Below, one piece after another: positions 41,280 through 49,355 of a DNA stretch of 64,000 bases (the stretch's first letter is position 1; each line of letters opens with the position of its first letter). The notes under the pieces are model-generated. The model worked only from the letters and a program-made list of their open reading frames with translations. It did no database searches and was not told where the DNA came from. Source of the DNA: Micromonosporaceae bacterium KJ-029 (GTDB taxonomy: Bacteria > Actinomycetota > Actinomycetes > Mycobacteriales > Micromonosporaceae); the NCBI GenBank assembly GCA_005402585.1, contig BIFP01000067.1, forward strand, positions 186,001 through 250,000, in the 5' to 3' direction. The translations under genes were made by a program, and so were the position numbers.

Positions 41280-42218
41280 TCAGGTATACCGCTCGGCCGC
41301 CCGTGACCAGTCGTAGGTGGCCCGGATCCAGTTCCGCCGCGCCGCCAACGCCGGCCGGACCGCGTCCCCGTGGCTGGCCAGTAGGTCACTCTCGGTGGTC
41401 AGGTACGCGTTGAGCCCGTCGTTGAACCGGTCGGCGGCAGCCCGCAGGGCGGCCGACTCGTCGCCGGTCTCCCGAGCCAGCACGGTGACCAGGTTGTGCG
41501 CGTCCGGCCCGGCCCGGTGCTCCTTGCCGTAGGAGAACACGTCGTTGCACCAGCAGACCAGGTCGGCGGCGAGCAGGTCCAGCGCGGCCCAGTCGGGATC
41601 GGCCCGATGGGCGGCCGGCGGGAACCCGTCCAGGGCCAGGTCGGTCAGCGTGAGGCTGGGGTAGACGCCGCCGGTGTGCCGGCGCATCTGCACGTACTCG
41701 GCCACCGGGGGCACCCGGTCGTGCTCGCGGTTGGCCGCCTCCCACAACAGCGCGAGCAGGTACGTGCGCATGGCGGCGGTGAAGCGCAGCAGTACGGCCG
41801 GGTGGCGGTGCGCGCGGACCCGCCGGCACAGGTCGGCCAACGCGAGACCCAACGGCCCGGCGACGCCGGTCGGCACCTCGCCCGGCGCGCCCTGGCGGTC
41901 CAGCACGTCGAGCAGGGCGGCCACGGTGGGCGCGAGGCGGGTCGGGTCGTCGCCCAGGCCGTCCTCGTCGCAGGCGTCGTCCATCACGAACAGCCAGGAG
42001 ATCAGGTCGGCCAGCAGGCGCAGGCGCTCCAGCGGGGCGTGTGGGCAGGCCCGCCCGGCGAGCCCGGCGGCGTCCGCCCGGCGCAGGCGTTGCCCGTTAC
42101 TGATCAGCCCCAGCTCCTGCGCCCAGTTGGCGCTCTCCCGGGCTACCCGCTCCGTGTCATCGTGTCGGGCGCTGGCAAACGGGGGTTCCTGCAGGGCCGA
42201 GACCGCAAAACTCCGCAT
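41280..42218 (-). CDS. Class I terpene synthase
   Basis: 312 aa, single alpha domain. All class I hallmarks are present: the aspartate-rich motif D80-D-A-C-D84-E-D, the pyrophosphate-sensor Arg179 exactly 46 residues before the NSE triad, the NSE triad N225-D-x-x-S229-x-x-x-E233, and the C-terminal R310-Y311 pair. It should cyclise a prenyl diphosphate, probably farnesyl or geranyl diphosphate; the product cannot be predicted. ATG 42218 follows AGGAGCTCG. No prenyl transferase or P450 lies nearby, so the gene seems to be an orphan. Confidence 0.9.
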   Translation of the reverse strand: MRSFAVSALQEPPFASARHDDTERVARESANWAQELGLISNGQRLRRADAAGLAGRACPHAPLERLRLLADLISWLFVMDDACDEDGLGDDPTRLAPTVAALLDVLDRQGAPGEVPTGVAGPLGLALADLCRRVRAHRHPAVLLRFTAAMRTYLLALLWEAANREHDRVPPVAEYVQMRRHTGGVYPSLTLTDLALDGFPPAAHRADPDWAALDLLAADLVCWCNDVFSYGKEHRAGPDAHNLVTVLARETGDESAALRAAADRFNDGLNAYLTTESDLLASHGDAVRPALAARRNWIRATYDWSRAAERYT

Positions 42219-42340
42219 CGAGCTCCTGTCGCGCCGCCCCCGGGCGGAGCGGCGCGGCAAGCGTACGGGAGCAAGGCTGTTGTCGGATCGCGGGGTGGAT
42301 AAGGCTTCGGGTTTCGCCGCGACCGGTTCTGTGCATAGAG

Positions 42341-42970
42341 TTACAGGCCCAGCTTGGCGCCGCGCAACCGCTCCGCCAGCGCCGGGGCCCCGTCGAGTTG
42401 CACCCGCGCCACCCGCTGCCGGCCGGACAGGAACAGGGCCAGTTCGCCCGGTGCGCCCACCAGTCGCAGCGGCTCGCCGCCCCGGCCGGTGCCGACCCCG
42501 CCGTGACCGGGCGCCTGGACGAGCAGTTGGGCCGGGAAGCGGCGCAGCGCCAGCCGGGCCAACGTCGAACCGCGCCGCCACAGCGCCCGGTCCAGCCCGG
42601 TGGACAACTCGCGGGGGCGCCACCCGGCCCGGGCCCGGCGCACATCCTCGTGGTGGATGAAGAACTCCAGAGTGTTGGCCAGCTCGTCGGTCAGCGGATT
42701 GCTCACCGGGCTCCACACCGGCGGCCGTCGCACCTGGCCGAGTAGGTCGGCCCAGTCGCCCCCCGCGACCTCACGCCGGACCCGCTCGGCGTACCCGCGC
42801 AACGGCGCGAGCAGGATGCCCGCCGCGGCGTCCGGCCGCCGTTCCCGTACCACGAGGTGCGCGGCGAGATCACGGGTGGTCCAGCCCTCGTTGATTGTCG
42901 GGGCATCCGGTCCCAGCGTCGACATCAGCTCGGTGAGCGCCTCGCGCTCCGATCGGGCGTACCGCGGCAT
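42341..42970 (-). CDS. TIGR03085-type (maleylpyruvate isomerase-like) metal-binding protein
   Basis: 209 aa DinB/MDMPI-like four-helix protein. Characteristic parts: EREALTELMSTLGPDAPTINEGWTTRDLAAHLVVRERRPDAAAGI at the N-terminus, with the metal-binding His in DLAAHL, and FFIHHEDVRRA for the other histidines. The C-terminal half carries GGEPLRLVGAPGELALFLSGR, the usual SCP2-like extension. Biochemical role unknown, possibly a mycothiol-linked enzyme. The ATG is 6 nt after a TACGAT -10 element. Confidence 0.85.
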   Translation of the reverse strand: MPRYARSEREALTELMSTLGPDAPTINEGWTTRDLAAHLVVRERRPDAAAGILLAPLRGYAERVRREVAGGDWADLLGQVRRPPVWSPVSNPLTDELANTLEFFIHHEDVRRARAGWRPRELSTGLDRALWRRGSTLARLALRRFPAQLLVQAPGHGGVGTGRGGEPLRLVGAPGELALFLSGRQRVARVQLDGAPALAERLRGAKLGL

Positions 42971-42976
42971 GACGTG

Positions 42977-42982
42977 ATCGTA
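42977..42982 (-). promoter_or_regulatory. -10 element, leaderless type, of the TIGR03085-type gene
   Basis: TACGAT on the minus strand, 6 nt before the ATG at 42970. Confidence 0.5.
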
Positions 42983-43084
42983 GGCCGGCGAGGGTGACGC
43001 CGGACATATCACCGCGGGTCGGCGGGACGGGCGGGTAGCGGTAAGGATGAGGGAGGATTGTGGCGGCTTACGGCGGGGGAGAAT

Positions 43085-44953
43085 GTGGCGAGCGGGACAA
43101 GTCGGGAAGTGCTCAGCCGCGGGTTGGCGGTGCTGTGGCGGGCCATCCGGGAGCAGCCGAGGATCTTCGCGGTCGCGGTCACCGGCAGCGTGTTGTTCGG
43201 CTTGATGGTGGTCGGCAGCGCGTTCGTGGTCGGCTGGGTGGTCGGCGACGTCGTGGTCCCGGCGATCGAGAGCGGCTCGGTCGCGGTGGGCGTGCTCGCC
43301 CTGGCGGCCGCGGGGCTGTTCGGGATCAGCCTGCTGCGGGTGATCGGCATCTTCGGGCGGCGGCTCGGCGCCGGCTACATGCAGTACCGCCTCCAGGCCG
43401 ACTACCGGCGTCGGGTCACCCGCCGCTACCTGGAGCTGCCGCTGTCCTGGCATCACCGCAACGCCACCGGCACCCTGCTGTCCAACGCGAACTCCGACGT
43501 GGAGGCGGCCTGGCATCCGATCGCGCCGCTGCCGTTCGCGGTCGGCACGCTGGTGATGCTGGTCGGCGCGGTGGCGTCGCTGTTCGTCACCGACTGGGCG
43601 CTCGCGCTGGTCGGGCTGGCGGTCTTCCCGGCGCTGTTCGCGCTCAACGTCGCCTACTCCCGCCGGATGGCTCCGCGCCAGGCCCGCGCCCAGCGACTGC
43701 GGGCGGAGGTCAGTGGCATCGCCCACGAGAGCTTCGACGGCGCGCTGGTGGTCAAGACGATGGGCCGGGAGGCGCAGGAGACCGCCCGGTTCGGGGACCG
43801 GGCCGGGCAGCTGCGCGACGCGCTGATCTCCGTAGGCCGGTTGCGGGGCGTCTTCGACCCGATGCTGGAGACCCTGCCCAGCCTCGGCACCCTCGCCGTG
43901 CTGGTGGTCGGCGCGTTCCGGCTGCGGCAGGGCGCCATCTCCGTGACCGAGCTGGTCAGCGTCGCCTTCCTGTTCACCGTGCTGGCCTTCCCGGTCCGGG
44001 CCATCGGCTGGGTGCTGGCCGAACTGCCGCGCAGCGTGGCCGGCTGGGACCGGGTCCGCCGGGTCCTCGACGCCACCGGCGAGATGCCGTACGGCGACAC
44101 CCGGCTGGACCCGGCGACGACCACGCCGGCCACGCTCACCTTCGACGACGTGGGCTTCGCCTACGAGCCTGCCGAGGCGCACCTGCCCGGCACCGAGGTG
44201 CTCGGCGAGGTCTCGTTCACCGTCCCGGCCGGGAAGACCGTCGCCCTGGTCGGGCCGACCGGGTCCGGCAAGTCCACCGTCGCGGCGCTGGCGGTCCGGC
44301 TGGTGGATCCGCGCTTCGGCACCGTCGCCATCGACGGGACGGACGTACGCGAGCTGGCGGCGGACTCGCTGGCGGCCACCGCCGCGCTGGTGGCCCAGGT
44401 GCCGTTCGTCTTCGACGACACCGTCCGGGCCAACGTCTCGCTGGACCGGCCGGGCGTCGACGACGAGGCGGTGTGGGCCGCGTTGCGGCTGGCCGAGGCC
44501 GATGGGTTCGTCGCCGCCCTGCCCGACGGGCTGGACACCATGGTCGGCGAGCGGGGCACCTCGCTCTCGGGTGGCCAGCGGCAACGGCTCACCCTGGCCC
44601 GGGCGTTGGCCGGGCGCCCCCGCCTGCTGGTGCTCGACGACGCGACCAGCGCGGTCGACCCCCGGGTGGAGGCCGCCATCCTGGCCGGGCTGCGCTCCTC
44701 CGCGAACGGCGGACCGGGCGCGTCCATCCTGGTGGTGGCGTACCGCCGGGCCACCATCGCGCTCGCCGACGAGGTGATCTACCTGGAGCAGGGTCGGGTG
44801 GTGGCCCGCGGTACCCACTCGACGTTGCTGGCCACCGTGCCCGGCTACGCCGACCTGGTCACCGCCTACGAGCAGGCCGAGGTCGACCACGAGCGGCAGC
44901 GTACGTACGACGAGGTCACCCCGGTGACCTCCGGCCTGGAGGTGGACCGGTGA
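43085..44953 (+). CDS. ABC exporter half-transporter, degenerate ATPase site (subunit A)
   Basis: 622 aa: six-helix type I exporter domain (about 20-320) and C-terminal ATPase. Walker A is GPTGSGKST and the signature LSGGQRQRL is intact. Two residues needed for hydrolysis differ: Walker B ends LVLDDATSAVD (Asp instead of Glu), and the H-loop reads VVAYRRATI, without the switch His. This marks it as the degenerate partner of a heterodimer, with the gene at 45127 supplying the active site residues. GTG 43085 is chosen (GGGGGAG upstream); a TTG nine codons earlier is possible. Substrate unknown. Its stop opens the first 59-bp repeat. Confidence 0.88.
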   Translation: MASGTSREVLSRGLAVLWRAIREQPRIFAVAVTGSVLFGLMVVGSAFVVGWVVGDVVVPAIESGSVAVGVLALAAAGLFGISLLRVIGIFGRRLGAGYMQYRLQADYRRRVTRRYLELPLSWHHRNATGTLLSNANSDVEAAWHPIAPLPFAVGTLVMLVGAVASLFVTDWALALVGLAVFPALFALNVAYSRRMAPRQARAQRLRAEVSGIAHESFDGALVVKTMGREAQETARFGDRAGQLRDALISVGRLRGVFDPMLETLPSLGTLAVLVVGAFRLRQGAISVTELVSVAFLFTVLAFPVRAIGWVLAELPRSVAGWDRVRRVLDATGEMPYGDTRLDPATTTPATLTFDDVGFAYEPAEAHLPGTEVLGEVSFTVPAGKTVALVGPTGSGKSTVAALAVRLVDPRFGTVAIDGTDVRELAADSLAATAALVAQVPFVFDDTVRANVSLDRPGVDDEAVWAALRLAEADGFVAALPDGLDTMVGERGTSLSGGQRQRLTLARALAGRPRLLVLDDATSAVDPRVEAAILAGLRSSANGGPGASILVVAYRRATIALADEVIYLEQGRVVARGTHSTLLATVPGYADLVTAYEQAEVDHERQRTYDEVTPVTSGLEVDR

Positions 44954-45130
44954 GCGCGAGGAACGTAGCGCAGCGGAGTACCGCAGTCGCGAACGAAAGG
45001 CGGGCTCGGTGAGCGCGAGGAACGTAGCGCAGCGGAGTACCGCAGTCGCGAACGAAAGGCGGGCTCGGTGAGCGCGAGGAACGCAGCGCGGCGGAGTACC
45101 GCAGTCGCGAACGAAAGGCGGCACCGGTGA
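44950..45130 (+). repeat. Three tandem 59-bp coupling mini-ORFs between ABC exporter genes
   Basis: Units start at 44950, 45009 and 45068. Each holds a 20-codon ORF plus stop (44950-45012, 45009-45071, 45068-45130) encoding peptides of the type VSARNVAQRSTAVANERR. The first GTG overlaps the stop of the upstream ABC gene, each stop overlaps the next GTG (GTGA), and the third stop overlaps the GTG of the downstream ABC gene. Each unit carries AAAGGCGG about 8 nt before the next start, a ribosome-binding site. A ribosome could therefore pass from one ABC gene to the other through three stop-restart steps. Units 1 and 2 are identical; unit 3 differs at a few positions. Confidence 0.88.
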
Positions 45131-46902
45131 GCGGGACCGACGGGGTGGAGCAGGCCGAGTCGACGTGGCGGACGCTGCGCCGCGGCCTGGCGCTCTCCCC
45201 GGAGCTGCGGGTCGGGCTGGCCGGCACGCTCGGCCTGGCGCTGGTCTACATGGTCGGCCGGGTGGCCGTGCCGGTGGCGGTGCAGCAGGGCATCGACCGG
45301 GGCATCGCCGGCGGGCTCGATCTCGACGCGCTGTTCGTGGTGGTGGCGATCGCCGCCACCGTGCTGGTGGTGACCACCGTCTGCGGCTACCTGATGATGC
45401 GCCGGCTGTTCACGGTCAGCGAGACGGCGTTGGCCGGCGTGCGGGTGCGGGCGTTCCGGCACGTGCACGACCTGTCCATGCTGCACCAGCAGTCCGAGCG
45501 GCGCGGCTCGCTGGTCTCGCGGGTCACCAGCGACGTCGACCAGATCACCCAGTTCCTCCAGTGGGGCGGGGTGATCCTGCTGGTCAACCTCGGGCAGCTG
45601 GCGGTCACCACCGCGGTGATGCTGGCGTACTCCTGGCAGTTGACCCTGGTGGTCTTCGCCGCCTTCGTGCCGGCGGTCTTCGTGATCCGGCTGCTCCAGC
45701 GCCGGCTCGCCGCCGCGTACGGGGTGGTCCGGCAGCGCACCGGCGCGTTGCTCGCGGCAATAGGGGAGAGCGTGGTCGGCGCACCGGTGATCCGGGCGTA
45801 CGGCATCGCCGGGCGGACCGCCCGGCGGCTGGACGAGGCGATCGACGGCCAGCGGACGGCCCAGCAGAAGGCGATCCGGATCAGCATCGTGGGCAGTTCC
45901 GTCGGCGAGCTGGCCGCCGGGCTGGCGTTGGCCGGTGTGGTGGTGCTCGGGGTGTTCCTCGGTGCCGACCGGACGCTGACCATCGGTGAGGTCACCGCGT
46001 TCCTGTTCCTGGTCACGCTCTTCATCCAGCCGGTGCAGATCGCCACCGAGGTGCTCAACGAGGCGCAGAACGCGATCGCCGGCTGGCGCCGCGTGCTGGA
46101 CGTGCTGGACGTGGCTCCGGACGTGGCCGACCCCGGCCAGCGGGGGCGCGAGCTGCCTGCCGGCCCGCTGGACATTCGCTTCGCCGGGGTGCGCTTCGCC
46201 TACCCGGGCGGCTCGACCGTGCTGCACGACATCAGCCTGGACATCCCGGCGAAGAGTCGGGTGGCGGTGGTCGGTGAGACCGGCAGCGGCAAGACCACCT
46301 TCGCCAAGCTGCTCACCCGGCTGATGGACCCGACGGCGGGCACGGTGCTGCTGTCCGGGGTGCCGCTGACCGACGTCCGCTTCGACTCGCTGCGCTCGCG
46401 CGTGGTGATGGTCCCGCAGGACGGTTTCCTCTTCGACGCCACGGTCGCCGAGAACGTCCGCTTCGCCCGCCCGGAGCTGACCGACGAGCAGCTCACCGCC
46501 GCCTTCACCGAGCTGGGGCTGGCCGACTGGCTGGACGGGCTGCCGGCCGGGCTGGCCACCGGGGTGGGGGAGCGCGGCGAGGCGCTGAGCGTGGGGGAGC
46601 GGCAGCTGGTCGCGCTGGCCCGCGCGTACGTGGCCGATCCGGACCTGCTGGTGCTGGACGAGGCGACCAGCGCGGTCGACCCGGCGACCGAGGTGCGGCT
46701 GCAGCGGACCCTGGACGCGGTGACCCGGGGCCGCACCACCCTCGCCATCGCGCACCGGCTCTCCACCGCTCAGGGCGCGGACGAGGTGATCGTGGTCGAC
46801 CGGGGCCGGATCGTGCAGCGTGGTCCGCACGAGGAGCTGATCCGCGACCCGGATTCGGTCTACGGGCTGCTGTACGCCTCCTGGTTGGAGCAGACCCGGT
46901 AG
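45127..46902 (+). CDS. ABC exporter half-transporter, catalytic subunit (subunit B)
   Basis: 591 aa: type I exporter membrane domain (about 20-320) and C-terminal ATPase with Walker A GETGSGKTT, Walker B LLVLDEATSAVD (catalytic Glu present) and H-loop LAIAHRLST. The signature motif is changed to LSVGERQ. Together with subunit A this gives one normal ATP site (its own Walker motifs with the partner's LSGGQ) and one degenerate site, as in known heterodimeric exporters. The start is the GTG overlapping the third mini-ORF. An IdeR-type iron box lies 32 nt after its stop. Confidence 0.9.
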   Translation: MSGTDGVEQAESTWRTLRRGLALSPELRVGLAGTLGLALVYMVGRVAVPVAVQQGIDRGIAGGLDLDALFVVVAIAATVLVVTTVCGYLMMRRLFTVSETALAGVRVRAFRHVHDLSMLHQQSERRGSLVSRVTSDVDQITQFLQWGGVILLVNLGQLAVTTAVMLAYSWQLTLVVFAAFVPAVFVIRLLQRRLAAAYGVVRQRTGALLAAIGESVVGAPVIRAYGIAGRTARRLDEAIDGQRTAQQKAIRISIVGSSVGELAAGLALAGVVVLGVFLGADRTLTIGEVTAFLFLVTLFIQPVQIATEVLNEAQNAIAGWRRVLDVLDVAPDVADPGQRGRELPAGPLDIRFAGVRFAYPGGSTVLHDISLDIPAKSRVAVVGETGSGKTTFAKLLTRLMDPTAGTVLLSGVPLTDVRFDSLRSRVVMVPQDGFLFDATVAENVRFARPELTDEQLTAAFTELGLADWLDGLPAGLATGVGERGEALSVGERQLVALARAYVADPDLLVLDEATSAVDPATEVRLQRTLDAVTRGRTTLAIAHRLSTAQGADEVIVVDRGRIVQRGPHEELIRDPDSVYGLLYASWLEQTR

Positions 46903-46933
46903 ACGCCGTTGGGACGATGCCCTACGCTTCAAC

Positions 46934-46952
46934 TTAGGTAAGGCTAACCTCA
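46934..46952. promoter_or_regulatory. IdeR/DmdR-type iron box
   Basis: TTAGGTAAGGCTAACCTCA matches the 19-bp actinobacterial iron-box consensus at 17 positions by my comparison. It lies directly before a GGAGGG ribosome-binding site and a short ORF, so iron-repressed expression of that ORF is implied. No full-length iron-uptake gene follows; the next gene is a converging TetR regulator. Confidence 0.75.
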
Positions 46953-46966
46953 AAGGAGGGCGTGAC

Positions 46967-47068
46967 ATGCGGCCCAGTCCTGCGGAGATCTGTCCGACTA
47001 CACCGACCTGGCTCGACTGCTGCACTCGATGCTCTACCCGCCGGTCGGCAACTGACCGGGAACGGTGA
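46967..47068 (+). CDS. Short ORF behind the iron box, possibly a frameshifted remnant
   Basis: 33-codon frame from an ATG 8 nt after AAAGGAGGG, encoding a Cys-rich peptide (MRPSPAEICPTTPTWLDCC...). A second frame over the same bases, without a start, reads CGDLSDYTDLARLLHSMLY and ends at 47055; this looks more like a protein sequence than the first. A one-base change between 46970 and 46981 would join the ATG to it. It may be a small iron-regulated protein gene with a frameshift or the remnant of a larger gene. Confidence 0.35.
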   Translation: MRPSPAEICPTTPTWLDCCTRCSTRRSATDRER

Positions 47069-47080
47069 CCATCCGCCTGC

Positions 47081-47677
47081 TCAGCCGGGCAACTCGCCGG
47101 TGAGATAACGCTGGACGGTCGGACCGACCATGGCGACCAGCGTCTCCGGGGCGGCGGAGGCGACCGGTTCCAGGCGGACGACGTGCCGCATCAGCGCCAG
47201 CCCGATCAGCTGGCTGGCCACCAGGGACCCGCGCAGCGGCACTTCCGCCGGGTCGACGTCGAGGTGGTCGAGGACCCGGCGCAACACCTGGGTGGTCAGG
47301 AACTCGCGCAGCAGCCGGGCGGTCCACTCGTTGCTGACGGCGGAGCGCAGCAGGGCCACCCCGGCGGCACCGGCCGGTGAGTCCCACACCGCGACGAACA
47401 TCCGCACCAGCCGCTCGCCGAGCCCCTCGCGGTCGCCGGCGAGCACCTTCGGCAGCAGTTCCCGGGGGTCGATCGGCGCCTGCATGGCGGCCAGGAAGAG
47501 TTGGTCCTTGCTGCCGAAGTAGTGGTGCACCAGGGCCGGGTCCACGCCGGCCTCGGTGGCGATGGCCCGGATGGTGGTGCCGTCGAAGCCGCGCTGGGCG
47601 AAGGCGGCTCGGGCCGCGTCGAGGATCGCGTCCCGGGTCGCCGGGTTGCCGGGGCGCCGTCCGGTCCGCCGCGCCAT
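47081..47677 (-). CDS. TetR family transcriptional regulator
   Basis: 198 aa. N-terminal TetR helix-turn-helix: TRDAILDAARAAFAQRGFDGTTIRAIATEAGVDPALVHHYFGSKDQLFLAAM. The C-terminal domain (QLIGLALMRHVVRLEPVASAAPETLVAMVGPTVQRYL) resembles the ligand-binding part of TetR proteins that control exporters. It follows the ABC-2 permease by 64 nt on the same strand and may repress that transporter. ATG 47677 (MARRTGRRPG) follows CGAGGGAGGACG. Confidence 0.92.
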   Translation of the reverse strand: MARRTGRRPGNPATRDAILDAARAAFAQRGFDGTTIRAIATEAGVDPALVHHYFGSKDQLFLAAMQAPIDPRELLPKVLAGDREGLGERLVRMFVAVWDSPAGAAGVALLRSAVSNEWTARLLREFLTTQVLRRVLDHLDVDPAEVPLRGSLVASQLIGLALMRHVVRLEPVASAAPETLVAMVGPTVQRYLTGELPG

Positions 47678-47741
47678 CGTCCTCCCTCGCTCGTTCCCGC
47701 GTCGTCCGTGCCCCGGTGCGGACCGGGGCACGGACGAACCG

Positions 47742-48497
47742 TCAACCGCTGCGCCGTCGCAGGGTGGCCGAGGCGAGCACCAGCGCCAGCACGGCCGCGC
47801 CGGCGACCACGACCAGATCGCGCCACATCGTGCCGGTCGGCTCGGCGTGCGCGCCGACCTCCTGCAGGGCCTCGACGGCGTACGACAGGGGCAGTACGTC
47901 GCTGACCGCCTGCAACCAGCCGGCCATCTGGTCACGCGGCACGAAGAGCCCGCAGAGCAACAGCTGTGGGGCGACCACGACCGGCATGAACTGTACGGCC
48001 TGGAACTCGGTGCGCGCGAAGGCGCTGCAGAGCAGCCCGAGCGCGACGGCGAGTACCGCGTTCAGCGCCGCGATCAGGATCACCAGCCCGCTGCTGCCGG
48101 CGGTGTGCAGGCCGAAGACCCAGTACGCCACGGCCGAGGCGACGCCGGCCTGCACCGCGCCGGCCAGCCCGAAGGCGATGCCGTAGCCGAAGAGCAGGTC
48201 GACCTTGGCCAACGGGGTGGTGAGCAGCCGTTCCAGCGTGCCGGTGGTCCGCTCGCGGAGCATGGCGATGCTGGTCACCAGGAACATGATGATGAACGGA
48301 AAGAAGCCGAGCATCACCAACGCGATCTGGTCGAAGGCGGACGGCTGGCCCGGCGGGGTGGGCTGGTCGTTGTACATGTAGTAGACCAGGGTGAGCAGCA
48401 CGGTGGGCACGACCACCAGCAGGGCCACGGTCCGCCGGTCGTGGCGCAGTTGGCGCAGGATGCGGCCGACGGTGGCGGACAGGATTCGCGGGTTCAT
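47742..48497 (-). CDS. ABC-2 type transporter permease
   Basis: 251 aa with six membrane segments. TSIAMLRERTTGTLERLLTTPLAKVDLLFGYGIAFGL is the conserved ABC-2 cytoplasmic motif and FVPRDQMAGWLQAVSDVLPLSYAVEALQEV the later one. It should form the channel of a drug or lipid exporter with the ATPase encoded just upstream; its ATG overlaps the ATPase stop (ATGA). Substrate unknown. Confidence 0.92.
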   Translation of the reverse strand: MNPRILSATVGRILRQLRHDRRTVALLVVVPTVLLTLVYYMYNDQPTPPGQPSAFDQIALVMLGFFPFIIMFLVTSIAMLRERTTGTLERLLTTPLAKVDLLFGYGIAFGLAGAVQAGVASAVAYWVFGLHTAGSSGLVILIAALNAVLAVALGLLCSAFARTEFQAVQFMPVVVAPQLLLCGLFVPRDQMAGWLQAVSDVLPLSYAVEALQEVGAHAEPTGTMWRDLVVVAGAAVLALVLASATLRRRSG

Positions 48498-49231
48498 GCC
48501 GCCTCCCGCCCGGTGCCGCCGCTCTCGCCCGCTCTGATCAGTCTCAGGAACGCCTCGTCGAGGTCGTCCACGCCGGCGGCGGCCCGGATCGCGTCCGGCG
48601 TGTCGTCGGCGATCAGCCGGCCCTCGCGGATGAGCAGCAGCCGGTCGCAGCGGGCCGCCTCGTCCATCACGTGACTCGACACCAGCAGCGTCGCCCCCGC
48701 CGCGGCCAATTCGTGGAACCGGGCCCAGAGGTCGGCCCGCAGCACCGGGTCCTGGCCGACCGTGGGCTCGTCGAGCACGATCAGTTCCGGCTCGCCGACC
48801 AGGGCGCAGGCCAGTGACGCCCGGCTGCGTTGCCCGCCGGAGAGGTCGTTCACCAACTGGTGCGCCGCGTCCGCCAGCCCGACGTCGGCCACCGCCCGGT
48901 CGGCCTCGGCTCGGCCGCGGCCGTGCAGGGCGGCGAAGTAGTGGGCGTTCTCCCGGACAGTGAGGTCGGCGTAGACGCTCGGCGCCTGGGTCAGGTAGCC
49001 GATCCGGTGGCGCAGCTGCGCCGCTCCGGCCGGCAGGCCCAGCACGGTCACCGTGCCGGCGGCGATCACCTGCACCCCGACGATCGCGCGCATCAGCGTG
49101 GTCTTGCCACTGCCGCTCGGTCCGAGCAGCCCGGTGACCGAGCCGCGCGGCACCGCGGCGTCGATCCCGTCCAGCACTCGCCGCCCGCCCCGGTTCACCA
49201 CCAGGCCCCGGACGGCGATCGCATCGCCCAT
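48494..49231 (-). CDS. ABC transporter ATP-binding protein (ABC-2 system)
   Basis: 245 aa. Walker A GPSGSGKTT, signature LSGGQRSR, Walker B LIVLDEPTVGQDP, and H-loop LVSSHVMDEA are all intact. ATG 49231 (MGDAIAVRGL) follows GGAGG; the frame extends upstream across the promoter region, which is rejected. First gene of the ATPase-permease-TetR group, divergent from the merR-type gene. Confidence 0.93.
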   Translation of the reverse strand: MGDAIAVRGLVVNRGGRRVLDGIDAAVPRGSVTGLLGPSGSGKTTLMRAIVGVQVIAAGTVTVLGLPAGAAQLRHRIGYLTQAPSVYADLTVRENAHYFAALHGRGRAEADRAVADVGLADAAHQLVNDLSGGQRSRASLACALVGEPELIVLDEPTVGQDPVLRADLWARFHELAAAGATLLVSSHVMDEAARCDRLLLIREGRLIADDTPDAIRAAAGVDDLDEAFLRLIRAGESGGTGREAA

Positions 49232-49258
49232 CACGTACCTCCAAAAACTCATCGAGTG

Positions 49259-49280
49259 TTGAAATCCACGGTAGTTGAAG
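49259..49280. promoter_or_regulatory. TTGAA direct repeats between ABC transporter and MerR genes
   Basis: TTGAAA (49259-49264) and TTGAAG (49275-49280) lie 16 bp apart in the 124 bp divergent spacer, in a locally AT-richer stretch. This could be part of a promoter or operator read by the MerR-type regulator. Low certainty. Confidence 0.3.
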
Positions 49281-49355
49281 TAACGGTGTTGGGGCAAGGC
49301 GGTGCGCGCGTCCGGCGGGTGTGCCGGGCTGGCAATGACCTGGGACCCTCTGGGG

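Noticed and set aside
42341..45124. 927-codon minus-strand frame across the ABC gene and the TIGR03085-type gene
   Set aside because: Only its last 209 codons are a real gene; the rest is antisense to the ABC exporter.
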